Shown in pieces: positions 17,256 through 25,153 of a DNA stretch of 39,103 bases. The position numbers and the translations under genes are program-made. Source of the stretch: Methanomicrobia archaeon DTU008 (lineage in GTDB: Archaea; Thermoplasmatota; Thermoplasmata; Methanomassiliicoccales; Methanomassiliicoccaceae); contig LFRW01000036.1 in NCBI GenBank assembly GCA_001512965.1, forward strand, positions 1 to 39,103. Reading direction: 5' to 3'. The notes beneath the pieces are model-generated. The model was not told the DNA's origin and made no database searches. It saw nothing but the letters and a program-made list of their open reading frames with translations. Within the stretch, counting starts at the first letter, position 1. Every line of letters begins with the position of its first letter.

Positions 17256-17870
17256 ATGGCAAGGTCAGACCCGGACAAGCGAATGAAGGACCTGTATGAT
17301 GCTAAAAGGGAACCGACGCTCGTCGATGTACCGGCGATGAACTTCCTCATGATCGACGGCATGGGGGATCCCAACACCTCCCGCGACTATCGTGAGGCTG
17401 TAGAAGCGCTTTATTCGCTCTCATACAAACTGAAGTTCGCGGTGAAGAAGGCCGGGGGGCCAGACTATCGTGTGTCACCCCTGGAGGCCCTGTGGTGGGC
17501 CGATGATCCCTCCACCTTCCTTCATGGCAAGAAGGATGAATGGAGATGGACCGTGATGATCATGCAGCCTGAGCCGGTGACCGAAGAGATGGTCGCACAC
17601 ATCAAGGAGGAACTGGGGAAGAAGAAGGACCTTCCAGCTCTCTCCAGGATCAGGTTCGAGCGCTTCGAGGAAGGCCTTTCGGTCCAGGTCCTGCACATCG
17701 GCCCCTATTCGGAAGAAGGGCCGACGATCCAGAAGATGCATGCCTATGCGGCCGACAACGGATATGTGCTTCGCGACAAGCACCATGAGATCTACATCGG
17801 CGATCCTCGCCGGGCCGCGCCCGAAAAGCTCAAGACGATACTCCGGCAGCCAGTGACGTCTGCTCAATGA
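17256..17870 (+). CDS. GyrI-like small-molecule-binding domain protein
   Basis: A 204-residue protein that fits the stand-alone GyrI-like family. It shows DLYDAKREPTLVDVPAMNFLMIDGMG near the N terminus (key strand VPAMNFLMIDG), an aromatic stretch YRVSPLEALWW, KKDEWRWTVMIMQP in the middle, and LSVQVLHIGPYSEEGPTI in the second repeat, typical of this fold. Members bind hydrophobic ligands or hydrolyse simple substrates; the exact role here is unknown. The leaderless start is set by a TATA box 26 bp upstream. The 3' end overlaps the convergent phosphoesterase gene by 7 bp. Confidence 0.78.
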   Translation: MARSDPDKRMKDLYDAKREPTLVDVPAMNFLMIDGMGDPNTSRDYREAVEALYSLSYKLKFAVKKAGGPDYRVSPLEALWWADDPSTFLHGKKDEWRWTVMIMQPEPVTEEMVAHIKEELGKKKDLPALSRIRFERFEEGLSVQVLHIGPYSEEGPTIQKMHAYAADNGYVLRDKHHEIYIGDPRRAAPEKLKTILRQPVTSAQ

Positions 17871-18658
17871 TCTTGCCGATCTCGTCGGGGAAGCGTCCTC
17901 ACCCTAGTGGTGCTGCGCACCATAAGGTCCTCTATGGTGCCGAGGTATATCCCGTCGGTAAGATACACCTTCCCTTTTCCTACATCGAGCATACCGTCCG
18001 AGAACATGGGCCCCAGCAGCTTCCCTCCCTTGATGTTCACTGGCGATCCCCCCAGGCTTCGGTTGAATGCGGGCAGGAGTATCACTTCTTCCGGCACCTC
18101 GACATAGCGTTTCACCATGTTCTTGTTGATCGGGAACCGTACCCAGCACGGCTCCTTGCTGATGTTGCCGAGGGAATCCTCCAATGCCACCGTGGGGTGG
18201 TTGTGTGCCATGACCAGATATCGGCATGACATGACCTCTGGCGAGGGCCATGTATGTCCGTGGGTGAATCCCACGTCTCCCAACGCGAAGCCGCTGGCAG
18301 GATGTACGTGCACGCCCTCGGGCATGAACTCCTCGATATTGGTGTCGTGATTCCCCCTCACAACATCCACCTGGCCATAGTGGCGCTGCAACGCCTTTAT
18401 GAAACGAGGTATCTCCGCGTATTCTTGCCTGGAACTGCCAGGCACCTTGTTCTTGATATCGCCGAGAAGGATGACGCGCTCTCGCCCATGGCTGAGACGG
18501 ATCAGCTCCCGCTCCATCTGATAGGTCTGTGATGGGACATGCACCCCCTTGGATCGCAGCTCCGACTCAAGCCCGATATGCAGGTCCCCGATGCACACAG
18601 CCTTGGCGTCCTCTATCTCCAAGGCCAACTTGTCCGGGATGGGGCAAGGAACGCTCAT
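17864..18658 (-). CDS. Metallophosphoesterase, COG1407/ICC-like
   Basis: A 264-residue calcineurin-like phosphoesterase. Metal-binding motifs appear in order: GDLHIG (residues about 24-29), GDIKNK, GNHD, GHTW and a late HNH-type motif in MAHNHPTVAL. The archaeal COG1407 group is often found beside Lhr-type helicase genes; none is visible here. The substrate is unknown, probably a nucleotide or nucleic acid phosphodiester. I chose ATG 18658 over an in-frame TTG at 18667, because a TATA-like AAAAGATTATTCC (18684-18696) puts the transcript start at about 18662. Confidence 0.85.
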   Translation of the reverse strand: MSVPCPIPDKLALEIEDAKAVCIGDLHIGLESELRSKGVHVPSQTYQMERELIRLSHGRERVILLGDIKNKVPGSSRQEYAEIPRFIKALQRHYGQVDVVRGNHDTNIEEFMPEGVHVHPASGFALGDVGFTHGHTWPSPEVMSCRYLVMAHNHPTVALEDSLGNISKEPCWVRFPINKNMVKRYVEVPEEVILLPAFNRSLGGSPVNIKGGKLLGPMFSDGMLDVGKGKVYLTDGIYLGTIEDLMVRSTTRVRTLPRRDRQDH

Positions 18659-18697
18659 GCTCGTCAATGAACAAGGGTCGAGGAATAATCTTTTCCC

Positions 18698-19375
18698 TCA
18701 GATGCCATTATTGAGGCGATCCAATAGCCAGCGGGGGAGGCTCGTACCCTCGAAACGGCGGGCCATCGCATCCAGGTCATACTCCACCCGGTGGTTCTCC
18801 ACCACCCCCTCCTCGGTGTCCACGATGGAATAGCTTGCCCTGGGGTCGCCGTCCCTTGGTTGGCCGACCGATCCTGGGTTCACTATCAGGCCGCTGGGAA
18901 ACCTTCTCACATATGGTATATGGGTGTGTCCCATGACCAGCATCGAACATCGAGCCATGAGCAGCAGCCCTTCCGTGACATCGTCCTCGTAGACATATTC
19001 GATGGGGTCTCGCGGGGAACCGTGGAACACTCTTATGAACTCCTTGCCAGAGCGCACGGCTGTGTTGGGAGGCAAGGATGCCAGATATCGCCTGCTTCTA
19101 TCGCTTATCTGGCTGGCCGTCCACATCACGGCATCCGATGCCTCCGGGTTCATCATGGATGGGTCGACGTTCAGCACGGCCCGGTCATGATTGCCCTGTA
19201 TGCTTATCGCGCGCCTCTTCACCATGATGTCTATGGTCTCGTTCGGGAAGGGATAGTAGCCGACCACGTCCCCCGCGCAAAGCACACGATCGACATTATG
19301 CCTATCGAGATCCTCCAGTACAGCTCGCAACGCTGGAGCATTGGCATGTATATCGGATATGAGCCCCCATCTCAT
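18698..19375 (-). CDS. Metallophosphoesterase, YfcE/ApaH-like
   Basis: A 225-residue calcineurin-like phosphoesterase beginning MRWGLISDIHANAPAL. It shows SDIHAN, AGDVVGYYPFP, QGNHDRA, HGSPRD and GHTHIPY in family order, the complete di-metal site. The tail VNPGSVGQPRDGDPRASY is standard for this branch of small phosphodiesterases. The start is ATG 19375: a TATA box at 19396-19408 predicts transcription from about 19377, and an upstream in-frame ATG at 19408 falls inside that box. The substrate is unknown. Confidence 0.88.
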   Translation of the reverse strand: MRWGLISDIHANAPALRAVLEDLDRHNVDRVLCAGDVVGYYPFPNETIDIMVKRRAISIQGNHDRAVLNVDPSMMNPEASDAVMWTASQISDRSRRYLASLPPNTAVRSGKEFIRVFHGSPRDPIEYVYEDDVTEGLLLMARCSMLVMGHTHIPYVRRFPSGLIVNPGSVGQPRDGDPRASYSIVDTEEGVVENHRVEYDLDAMARRFEGTSLPRWLLDRLNNGI

Positions 19376-19395
19376 CACAGCATGGATGAACGAAA

Positions 19396-19408
19396 CGATA
19401 TAAGCCAA
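19396..19408 (-). promoter_or_regulatory. TATA box deciding the start of the YfcE-like gene
   Basis: On the minus strand TTGGCTTATATCG is centred about 27 bp before ATG 19375, indicating a leaderless message and excluding the ATG at 19408. Confidence 0.6.
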
Positions 19409-19411
19409 TTC

Positions 19412-20845
19412 TTAGCTCAATTTCCTCAGGGTTCGACGCAATACTTCCGGTATCTGTTCGATGACATCGGTGGCCATGATCGAATATCCGAGACGCTGGA
19501 ATGCTAGATCGCCAGCCGTTCCGTTGAGGAAGGCGGCCATTCGAGCGGCATTGAACGGCGTGACGCGCTTGGACAAGAGCGCCGCCACCTCTCCTGCCAG
19601 AACATCTCCGGTGCCGGCCACGGACATGCCTGCATTGCCTGTGCGGTTGAGCTTCGTATTGATGCCGTCCGAGATGATGTCGATGCGCCTCTTCGCCAGT
19701 ATGGTGAATCCCAATCGGGCGGCCGCTTCTTTCACCGCGATCTCACGCTCCTCATGGTCCTTGGGCAGGGGCTCGCCCGTCAGCGCCTCGAACTCCGCTG
19801 CATGGGGGGTGATGACGCCGGTCTTTCCCTTGAGCACCGACACATCCTCCCCCACGGCAGGGATGGCGTCGGCATCGATGACCATGGGGAGGTCGCATCT
19901 GCTCACGAAGCTGCGAACCGCCTGCAAGGTGCTTGGATCGTTTCCCAGCCCCGGGCCGATGAGCACAGCGTCCACCTTGCTTACCAGGCGCATGCAGTGA
20001 TCGACATCCTCATCCGTCAGGAACTCGCCGTGAAGCTTGTGCGTCACTATGTTTGGCGAATATCCCGCCACGACGGAGAACGCACTATCCGGGACGGCCA
20101 CGCTGACCATGTCCACGCCTGTTCGATAGGCCGCAAGGGCGGATAGGACGGGCGCACCGGTGAAGGGTCCACCTCCGATTATCAACACCTTGCCGTTCTC
20201 CCCTTTGTGAGATTCCTGTCCCCGGATGGGGTAATAGGTGAACTCGCCCGGGCCCACATAGCGACTGGCCTCGAACGGGATCCCGATGTCCTTGACGATG
20301 ATCTTCCCCGAGTTCTCTGGCGTCATGCCCTGCTTGACGTCGGTGAACGTGACGGTCATGTCAGGGCGGACCGATATGTCGGTATGTAGTCCGGACGGAA
20401 CGTCTATCGACACGATGTAGGCGCCGGAGCTGTTGAGCCGACCGATGATCGTGCGGTACGGCTCGCGCACCTCTTTCAAAGTGCCAGTGCCTAGAAGGGC
20501 GTCGACCACGATGTCATACTTGCCGTATTCGACCCCTACTGAGGAAGAGGCGATGTGCTTGACGCGTTCATACGCCCGTCGGGCCGGTTCTGTGCGGATC
20601 TCCGCAGGTGGGCTGGCGAGCACTACGGTCACCCGATTGCTGCGCATCAGGTTGCGGGCGGCCACGAAGCCGTCCCCTGCATTGTTACCCACGCCGCAGA
20701 CCACCGCGATGCTCTTCCCGGTGCCCATCTCTTCAACAATGGCGTCGGCCGCTGCCTCGCCGGCGTTCTCCATCAGCGCATCGATCGGTACCCCTAGGTA
20801 CTCGGAGTTGATATCGAGAACCTTCACCTCTTGGAAGGGGAGCAT
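19412..20845 (-). CDS. nnr: Bifunctional NAD(P)HX epimerase / dehydratase (Nnr)
   Basis: A 477-residue fusion of the YjeF N-terminal epimerase and the ribokinase-like ADP-dependent dehydratase. Epimerase half: MENAGEAAADAI and CGVGNNAGDGFVAARNL. Dehydratase half: IGGGPFTGAP, IGPGLGNDPSTL, VITPHAAEFEALTG and the catalytic/anion-hole GTGDVLAGEVAALL. Together they repair damaged NAD(P)H hydrates: the epimerase interconverts R and S forms and the dehydratase restores NAD(P)H using ADP. The start at ATG 20845 (MLPFQEVKVLD) is preferred over an upstream ATG at 20920 because no family homology precedes it, and a weak TTAA box lies about 25 bp before it. Confidence 0.92.
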   Translation of the reverse strand: MLPFQEVKVLDINSEYLGVPIDALMENAGEAAADAIVEEMGTGKSIAVVCGVGNNAGDGFVAARNLMRSNRVTVVLASPPAEIRTEPARRAYERVKHIASSSVGVEYGKYDIVVDALLGTGTLKEVREPYRTIIGRLNSSGAYIVSIDVPSGLHTDISVRPDMTVTFTDVKQGMTPENSGKIIVKDIGIPFEASRYVGPGEFTYYPIRGQESHKGENGKVLIIGGGPFTGAPVLSALAAYRTGVDMVSVAVPDSAFSVVAGYSPNIVTHKLHGEFLTDEDVDHCMRLVSKVDAVLIGPGLGNDPSTLQAVRSFVSRCDLPMVIDADAIPAVGEDVSVLKGKTGVITPHAAEFEALTGEPLPKDHEEREIAVKEAAARLGFTILAKRRIDIISDGINTKLNRTGNAGMSVAGTGDVLAGEVAALLSKRVTPFNAARMAAFLNGTAGDLAFQRLGYSIMATDVIEQIPEVLRRTLRKLS

Positions 20846-20940
20846 GGGATGGAGTATGGAGAGTAAGAGATTAACCTTTTGGCCAAATGCATGCCCTCGG
20901 CGATGCTGGCCAAACGGCATCCTGGCCTAAAAACGCTCAT

Positions 20941-20949
20941 TATTTTATA
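20941..20949 (+). promoter_or_regulatory. TATA box of the DUF211 gene
   Basis: TATTTTATA is centred 38 bp before the ATG at 20983; the predicted leader is about 12 nt and includes AAGGATAAG. Confidence 0.55.
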
Positions 20950-20982
20950 CGTGCAAGTTATTGGAAGCGTAAGGATAAGTGA

Positions 20983-21279
20983 ATGTCTGTGTCAGACATA
21001 AAGAGAATAGTCCTTGACGTCCTGAAGCCCCATCACCCGGGTATCGTGGAGTTGTCACAGCACCTAAGCGTGCTTGAAGGCGTATCTGGCGTGAACATAA
21101 CCATCATAGAAGTGGATCAGGACACCGAGACTGTGAAAATAACCGTGGAGGGGAACGCCATAGTCTTCGAAGATGTGGAGAACAGCATCACCGAGGCTGG
21201 AGCGGTCATCCACTCCGTCGACAGCGTGTCCGCAGGCAAGCGCCTTGTGGAAGAGGTGGAGACATCTCAGGACCGCTGA
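20983..21279 (+). CDS. DUF211 family protein
   Basis: A 98-residue alpha/beta protein matching the archaeal DUF211 family (COG1888). The start [20 protein letters not shown] and the middle [20 protein letters not shown] are characteristic, with an ACT/ferredoxin-like alternation of strands and helices. The function of the family is unknown. It is monocistronic with its own TATA box and a hairpin terminator. Confidence 0.85.
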   Translation: MSVSDIKRIVLDVLKPHHPGIVELSQHLSVLEGVSGVNITIIEVDQDTETVKITVEGNAIVFEDVENSITEAGAVIHSVDSVSAGKRLVEEVETSQDR

Positions 21280-21314
21280 GCCCACAGATCGCGGCCGGAT
21301 TCTTTACCACGATC

Positions 21315-21352
21315 GCCGCCTTTCATCCATGAACAGGCGGCCATTTTTCTTT
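21315..21352 (+). terminator. Hairpin plus T tract after the DUF211 gene
   Basis: GCCGCC (21315-21320) pairs with GGCGGC (21336-21341) across a 15-nt loop and is followed by CATTTTTCTTT. It lies between convergent genes. Confidence 0.55.
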
Positions 21353-21387
21353 ATCCATCGAACCGCTTGTCCCATGGATCCCTGGAC

Positions 21388-21687
21388 TCACTGGCCCTGG
21401 ATGCGCTGCAGTTCCTGTGCGACCTTGACGAGAAGGGCTGACTTTGGCATGTTGTTCTCGACCAGAAGAAGGCCTTGCTTGTTCCACCATGCACCAGGAT
21501 AGCTCTTCCCCTCTTCCAGCTTCCATCCGAGGCCCAGCTTCTCCACCGCCTTGATGATGTTCACCATCTGGGGCTCTGGCACTGCCAGGCTCTTCTTGAC
21601 GCGTCGGCCCTGATCCCGGGTGCGCCTCGCGTCAAAATATTCCGGCCATAGCACCCATGCCTTGTCCGCGTCGAACTCCTTAGCCAT
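21388..21687 (-). CDS. srp19: Signal recognition particle 19 kDa protein
   Basis: A 99-residue SRP19. The motif VLWPEYFDARRTRDQGRRV near residues 12-30 and the later SYPGAWWNKQGLLLV are diagnostic. SRP19 binds helices 6 and 8 of the SRP RNA and primes Srp54 binding for co-translational targeting. The SRP RNA and srp54 are not recognised in the window. A TATA box (21705-21718) centred about 26 bp before the ATG indicates a leaderless mRNA. Confidence 0.93.
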   Translation of the reverse strand: MAKEFDADKAWVLWPEYFDARRTRDQGRRVKKSLAVPEPQMVNIIKAVEKLGLGWKLEEGKSYPGAWWNKQGLLLVENNMPKSALLVKVAQELQRIQGQ

Positions 21688-21704
21688 GTGAGGAAGAACA
21701 TGCT

Positions 21705-21718
21705 GGTGATATTAAATT
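21705..21718 (-). promoter_or_regulatory. TATA box of srp19
   Basis: On the minus strand AATTTAATATCACC is centred about 25 bp before the srp19 ATG. Confidence 0.6.
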
Positions 21719-21732
21719 GTTCCATCATGCCC

Positions 21733-21746
21733 TGGTATCGATACCA
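21733..21746. repeat. Perfect 14-bp palindrome upstream of srp19
   Basis: TGGTATCGATACCA is fully self-complementary and lies about 15 bp upstream of the srp19 TATA box, a plausible operator or BRE-adjacent site. Its half GATACCA/TGGTATC recurs as an inverted pair in the 16S leader (25113-25119 and 25137-25143). Confidence 0.5.
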
Positions 21747-21789
21747 TCCGCAGACCAGGAACGAATGGATGATGAAGAAAAGGTAAAAC

Positions 21790-21830
21790 GGTAGGGAAAT
21801 GATTGGTCGAGTGGGCGTTTCGCTCACTCG
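21790..21830 (-). terminator. Hairpin terminator at the end of rps8e
   Basis: On the minus strand GAGTGAGC and GCCCACTC pair around a short loop, overlapping the rps8e stop, and are followed by T-rich DNA (CATTTCCC, CGTTTTACC). Confidence 0.4.
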
Positions 21831-22207
21831 GGGATCAGGACGGCATTCACGGTGCCATCCTGTCCAGGGCGGGAGGTGATACGGGCCATCCCGGCATCGG
21901 TCTGGATGGTGGCACCCTTGGTGATGATGTTCCTCTGAACATAGTTGGGGTCGGCAGGGTTCTGCACCACCTTGACGATCCTGACCCTGGTGATCTTGTT
22001 GGTAGAGGGATCGACGACATTGGCATAGGCAGCGCTGAGCATTCTGTTCTTCGAGTTACCACCCATGGTGCGGTATTTCCTCAGGCTTTCAGGCCCCAGA
22101 TTGGTGAACAGGGGCTCTCTCCCAACCTCGAAACGCCGCTTCTTTCTGCTCTGTACCAGGCGTCCACCGCTAGGTTTCCGCTTGGACTTTCCATGCCATA
22201 GTGCCAT
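21824..22207 (-). CDS. rps8e: 30S ribosomal protein S8e
   Basis: A 127-residue archaeal eS8. The N terminus WHGKSKRKPSGGRLVQSRKK is the rRNA-binding segment, followed by RKYRTMGGNSKNRML and KVVQNPADPNYVQRNIITKG, both family hallmarks. Its own TATA box (22235-22244) lies about 32 bp upstream, giving a leader of about 7 nt. Confidence 0.95.
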   Translation of the reverse strand: MALWHGKSKRKPSGGRLVQSRKKRRFEVGREPLFTNLGPESLRKYRTMGGNSKNRMLSAAYANVVDPSTNKITRVRIVKVVQNPADPNYVQRNIITKGATIQTDAGMARITSRPGQDGTVNAVLIPE

Positions 22208-22234
22208 ACTAATCCTCAGCCACTAATTTGACAG

Positions 22235-22244
22235 TGATATAAAA
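22235..22244 (-). promoter_or_regulatory. TATA box of rps8e
   Basis: On the minus strand TTTTATATCA lies about 32 bp before the rps8e start. Confidence 0.6.
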
Positions 22245-22310
22245 GGTTTACTTCGTTTCGCCGCGGACGGAGAGCCGTCCGGGCGTCCCGAACGCTTCCC
22301 AGGGGGAGTT

Positions 22311-22952
22311 TCATTCAACGACCCTTTCCAGCAGGGTCCCTTTTATGACCTCTCCGATGTCCAGCAAGGCCGAGTATCCGTCCTTGGCGGCTCCGGGGTT
22401 CATGAACAGCGTACCATCCTTCTCGATGACCCCGCGGTCTTCGTGGACATGGCCCGAGAGGACGACCTTCGGACGGTATCTCTTTACCAGGTCCAGGATG
22501 GCCGTGCTCCCTACGCTCTTGTCCCCCATGACCTTGTCTAGGAAGCCATATGGCGGACAGTGCAGCACCATGACGGCACCCTCTTCCATGAGGGGCCCCA
22601 GCTTCTCCTTGATCTCTTCCTCCTCCAGCTCGAACGGCGTATCGAATATCGTCGGGTTGGACCCTCCCAATCCGATGAACGTCATGCCCCCGACCTCCGC
22701 CTTCCTCATATGGAGCGAGGTGGCGGCCCGATCGATGTAGGTGACCACCGATGGCGGATCGCAATTGCCCGGGACGGCGTATGCTGGCAGTTCCAGGGAC
22801 CTGAGGAATTCCTCAGCCCAGTCAGGGGGGCTGAAGTTGACGATGTCCCCAAGGACGATGAACGCATCCGCGCCGTGCTCTTTGGCCAGTCGGTTCGCCC
22901 ATGCCGAAGTGCGGCCGCTGCTATGCACATCCGATAGGACCAGGAATCTCAT
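22311..22952 (-). CDS. Metallophosphoesterase, COG2129-like
   Basis: A 213-residue calcineurin-like phosphoesterase, the third in 5 kb and from a different subgroup. Motifs are SDVHSS, LGDIVNFSPP, PGNCDPP (C replaces H of GNHD, as in COG2129), LHCPPYG and SGHVHEDRG. The tail MNPGAAKDGY is typical. The substrate is unknown. A TATA-like AGTAATATCC at 22975-22984 centres about 27 bp before the ATG, so the message is probably leaderless. Confidence 0.86.
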   Translation of the reverse strand: MRFLVLSDVHSSGRTSAWANRLAKEHGADAFIVLGDIVNFSPPDWAEEFLRSLELPAYAVPGNCDPPSVVTYIDRAATSLHMRKAEVGGMTFIGLGGSNPTIFDTPFELEEEEIKEKLGPLMEEGAVMVLHCPPYGFLDKVMGDKSVGSTAILDLVKRYRPKVVLSGHVHEDRGVIEKDGTLFMNPGAAKDGYSALLDIGEVIKGTLLERVVE

Positions 22953-22988
22953 GGTCAGGACTATGTCGTCACGGGATATTACTCTTTA

Positions 22989-23924
22989 TCATAGTCCGAT
23001 GGCGCTCAGCCCTATGCTCTGATACACGATCACGTAGGCGATGAGATATCCAAGGATGGCACCGCCATTGAGGAAGGGCAGGCCGGCCTGAGGCTTGCCC
23101 CTCATTACGTACCTCAGCAGCAGGAGATAGCCGAGGAGGCCGCCGATGATGGTCCCCACGGCCACCCACAGATTGGCGGTGAGGAGGAAGGAGGCGGTAT
23201 CTGGCAGATATATCGACGCCGAGACGGCAAGGATGCCGGGGATGACGGTGTCTCCAACGCCCATGAAGAAAGCCTCCCGCTCCTGCCCTTCCCGCTGGGT
23301 CAGGCCCTTGTCCTTCAGGTCGTCCATGGAAAAATCCCGGCGATTGGGGATGACGAACATCACCGGCAGGCGCATGGGCACGACTCCCTCTGCCAGGGCC
23401 ACCATGTGTTTCGTCTTATATACGGCGATGGCATCGTACACGGCCATGATGATCAGCAAGATCATCACGGGCAATATGCCCAAGGACATGCCAAGTATCG
23501 CCGTGATGCCCACCGCGAGTATCAGCCCTATCATGTTTATGACGTACCATTCCCCGCTCTTGACAAGGGCGAACAGGAGGACGGCCGATATCGCGATGGC
23601 AAAGATGAGGGATGCCCATCCGAAGGAATCAGGCGCGATGCTGAGCTCCACCTCAAGCAGTAGAGGGGTGAAGACATACAGCAGCGTGACGAAGACGGCT
23701 ACGTAGAACAATGTACGCAGTACCTTCTGCCGGCCGATCTTGATCAGGACCAGCAAGAGCCCTGTCATCAACAGGATCATCACGATGTAGATCAAGGGGT
23801 TGACAGGGTCATTGGGATCCGGAAACGGCCCCATCTGGGGCAGGAATATCGGTGCCAGAAGAATGGCTCCCACCTGCACGACCGCATAGAATATGGCCAT
23901 CGTCAGGACGGGGTGAGGCCTCAT
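22989..23924 (-). CDS. Presenilin/SPP-like intramembrane aspartyl protease
   Basis: A 311-residue polytopic membrane protein of the GxGD aspartyl protease group (A22, archaeal presenilin homologues). About nine hydrophobic segments are visible. The catalytic pair is D164 in AVYDAIAVYK and D225 in GVGD (222-225). GLPFLN (281-286) stands where the PAL substrate-binding motif lies. The cytoplasmic loop between the two catalytic helices is charged (RRDFSMDDLKDKGLTQ). Such enzymes cut within the membrane, on leftover signal peptides or regulators. It is divergent from a putative HExxH gene. Confidence 0.85.
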   Translation of the reverse strand: MRPHPVLTMAIFYAVVQVGAILLAPIFLPQMGPFPDPNDPVNPLIYIVMILLMTGLLLVLIKIGRQKVLRTLFYVAVFVTLLYVFTPLLLEVELSIAPDSFGWASLIFAIAISAVLLFALVKSGEWYVINMIGLILAVGITAILGMSLGILPVMILLIIMAVYDAIAVYKTKHMVALAEGVVPMRLPVMFVIPNRRDFSMDDLKDKGLTQREGQEREAFFMGVGDTVIPGILAVSASIYLPDTASFLLTANLWVAVGTIIGGLLGYLLLLRYVMRGKPQAGLPFLNGGAILGYLIAYVIVYQSIGLSAIGL

Positions 23925-23947
23925 TGGGCGAATTATGCAGTTACGAG

Positions 23948-23991
23948 TTATTAATCATGCCGAACGATCTGGGCATAACATTATTAATCAT
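23948..23991. promoter_or_regulatory. Twin TATA elements of a divergent promoter pair
   Basis: TTATTAATCAT occurs twice, at 23948-23958 and 23981-23991, exactly 33 bp apart. The left copy, read on the minus strand (TTAATAA), is about 27 bp before the protease ATG 23924. The right copy, read on the plus strand, is about 26 bp before GTG 24010. Both transcripts would be leaderless. Confidence 0.6.
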
Positions 23992-24009
23992 CCTGATGTA
24001 GAAAAGAAC

Positions 24010-24525
24010 GTGAAAAGCGTCAATGAACGGCCCATCTACAGGGAACGGCTGGAGAAGGCCAAGGATCTTGTGGATATCTTCGAGATAGTGAAGGATGCGG
24101 TGAGCGCGAGATTGGGCATCTCACGCGGTGGTTTGATGCTCGGGCTTGCTGAACTAGGTGGTAGTCCGAACGGGTGGATCGGTGGCCTCTACCCTGTCGC
24201 GACCAATGTCATAGTGATGAACAAGGGGCCGATGGACAGGATCCTGGAGAACTCTCCCGAACTGTATAAGCCATACTGCTTCCACATATTGCTGCATGAA
24301 TACATCCACGCCCTCGGCTACATGGATGAGGCTCTTACTCGGCGGAAGACATTGGAGATAACCGAGGCATTGTTTGGCAAAGACCATCTCGCAACGATGA
24401 TGGCAGCCGACATCATGCAGTTCTTCCCCGCGCTAACGTATCCGGTGCCGATGCCGGCCCCGGAGGGGATGAATGTTGAGCTGGTGAAGGGATTCGATCG
24501 CTCGAGCGCTAGCTACATATGCTGA
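24010..24525 (+). CDS. Putative HExxH zinc metalloprotease-like protein
   Basis: A 171-residue protein with HEYIH (residues 96-100) in FHILLHEYIHALGYMDE, a classical zinc-binding HExxH helix followed by Gly and acidic residues that could supply the third ligand. A preceding strand (NVIVMNKGPMDRIL) fits a small zincin fold. No signal peptide or membrane segment is seen. I place the start at GTG 24010 because the TATA element at 23981-23988 puts transcription there; an in-frame ATG at 23935 would lie upstream of it. I do not recognise the family by name and the substrate is unknown. It is divergent from the presenilin-like protease. Confidence 0.6.
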   Translation: MKSVNERPIYRERLEKAKDLVDIFEIVKDAVSARLGISRGGLMLGLAELGGSPNGWIGGLYPVATNVIVMNKGPMDRILENSPELYKPYCFHILLHEYIHALGYMDEALTRRKTLEITEALFGKDHLATMMAADIMQFFPALTYPVPMPAPEGMNVELVKGFDRSSASYIC

Positions 24526-24731
24526 TCGCCGGCGGAGGGATGACCTTGGCGGATGTCAAGCGGTCGTCCTTCATCTGCCATGACCTCCCAATCCTTTCCG
24601 CCCCGTCCGGGGCCGGTCGATCCCTTCGATATATTTATTTCTCATACATGCGGTGTGTAGGGCGCCGCCGCTCCAAGGGTCAAAAACTTCTCGCGGAAGA
24701 AAAAACGGGAAGAGAGATACCAACAACAAAT

Positions 24732-24740
24732 CTTATATAC
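24732..24740 (+). promoter_or_regulatory. 16S promoter P1 (TATA)
   Basis: CTTATATAC is identical to the core of P2 96 bp downstream. A TGG stands 14 nt after it, as in P2 and P3. Confidence 0.5.
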
Positions 24741-24820
24741 TAGTTGAGGTTTCGTGGATATTGCAAGGATGTGGCAGAACATCAAGAACACATCCTTCTG
24801 GAACGCGGCTTTCGCTGGTT

Positions 24821-24860
24821 CGAAAGCCTTATATACCTGGCTTGCATAGCTGGGAAAGCT
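24821..24860 (+). promoter_or_regulatory. 16S promoter P2 (BRE, TATA, start region)
   Basis: CGAAAG (BRE) stands before CTTATATAC (24828-24836), then 14 nt, then TGGGAAAGCT (24851-24860), where transcription should start. This is the best-formed archaeal promoter in the window. Confidence 0.7.
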
Positions 24861-24918
24861 CACCGGGAGACCGAGAAACATGATCTCCCGGGTTGAATGC
24901 GCAACCCCTGATGCGAGG

Positions 24919-24952
24919 TATTAAATACTACCTCTGTATTTGTGGGAAAGCT
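24919..24952 (+). promoter_or_regulatory. 16S promoter P3 (TATA, start region)
   Basis: TATTAAATAC, then 14 nt, then TGGGAAAGCT (24943-24952). The 10-mer and the spacing are identical to P2. Confidence 0.55.
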
Positions 24953-25153
24953 GCAAAACACAGCAACCGATGCTGCGAAACGGTCCTGAGCGACGGTCGA
25001 AAGGCCGGCTATGATGTGATCGTATCCAAAGCTTCGGACAAAGACAATGGAGAACTAAGATCTCCGCCTGATCATCAAGGCGTGCCCTCTTGGTTCTGAC
25101 GCTCGATGCAATGATACCATCCCAATAATATCAGCGTGGTATCGCTGGTGAAA

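Noticed and set aside
24519-24743. A 74-codon ORF overlapping the end of the HExxH gene
   Set aside because: It runs into the rRNA promoter region, has no motif, and its composition looks non-coding.
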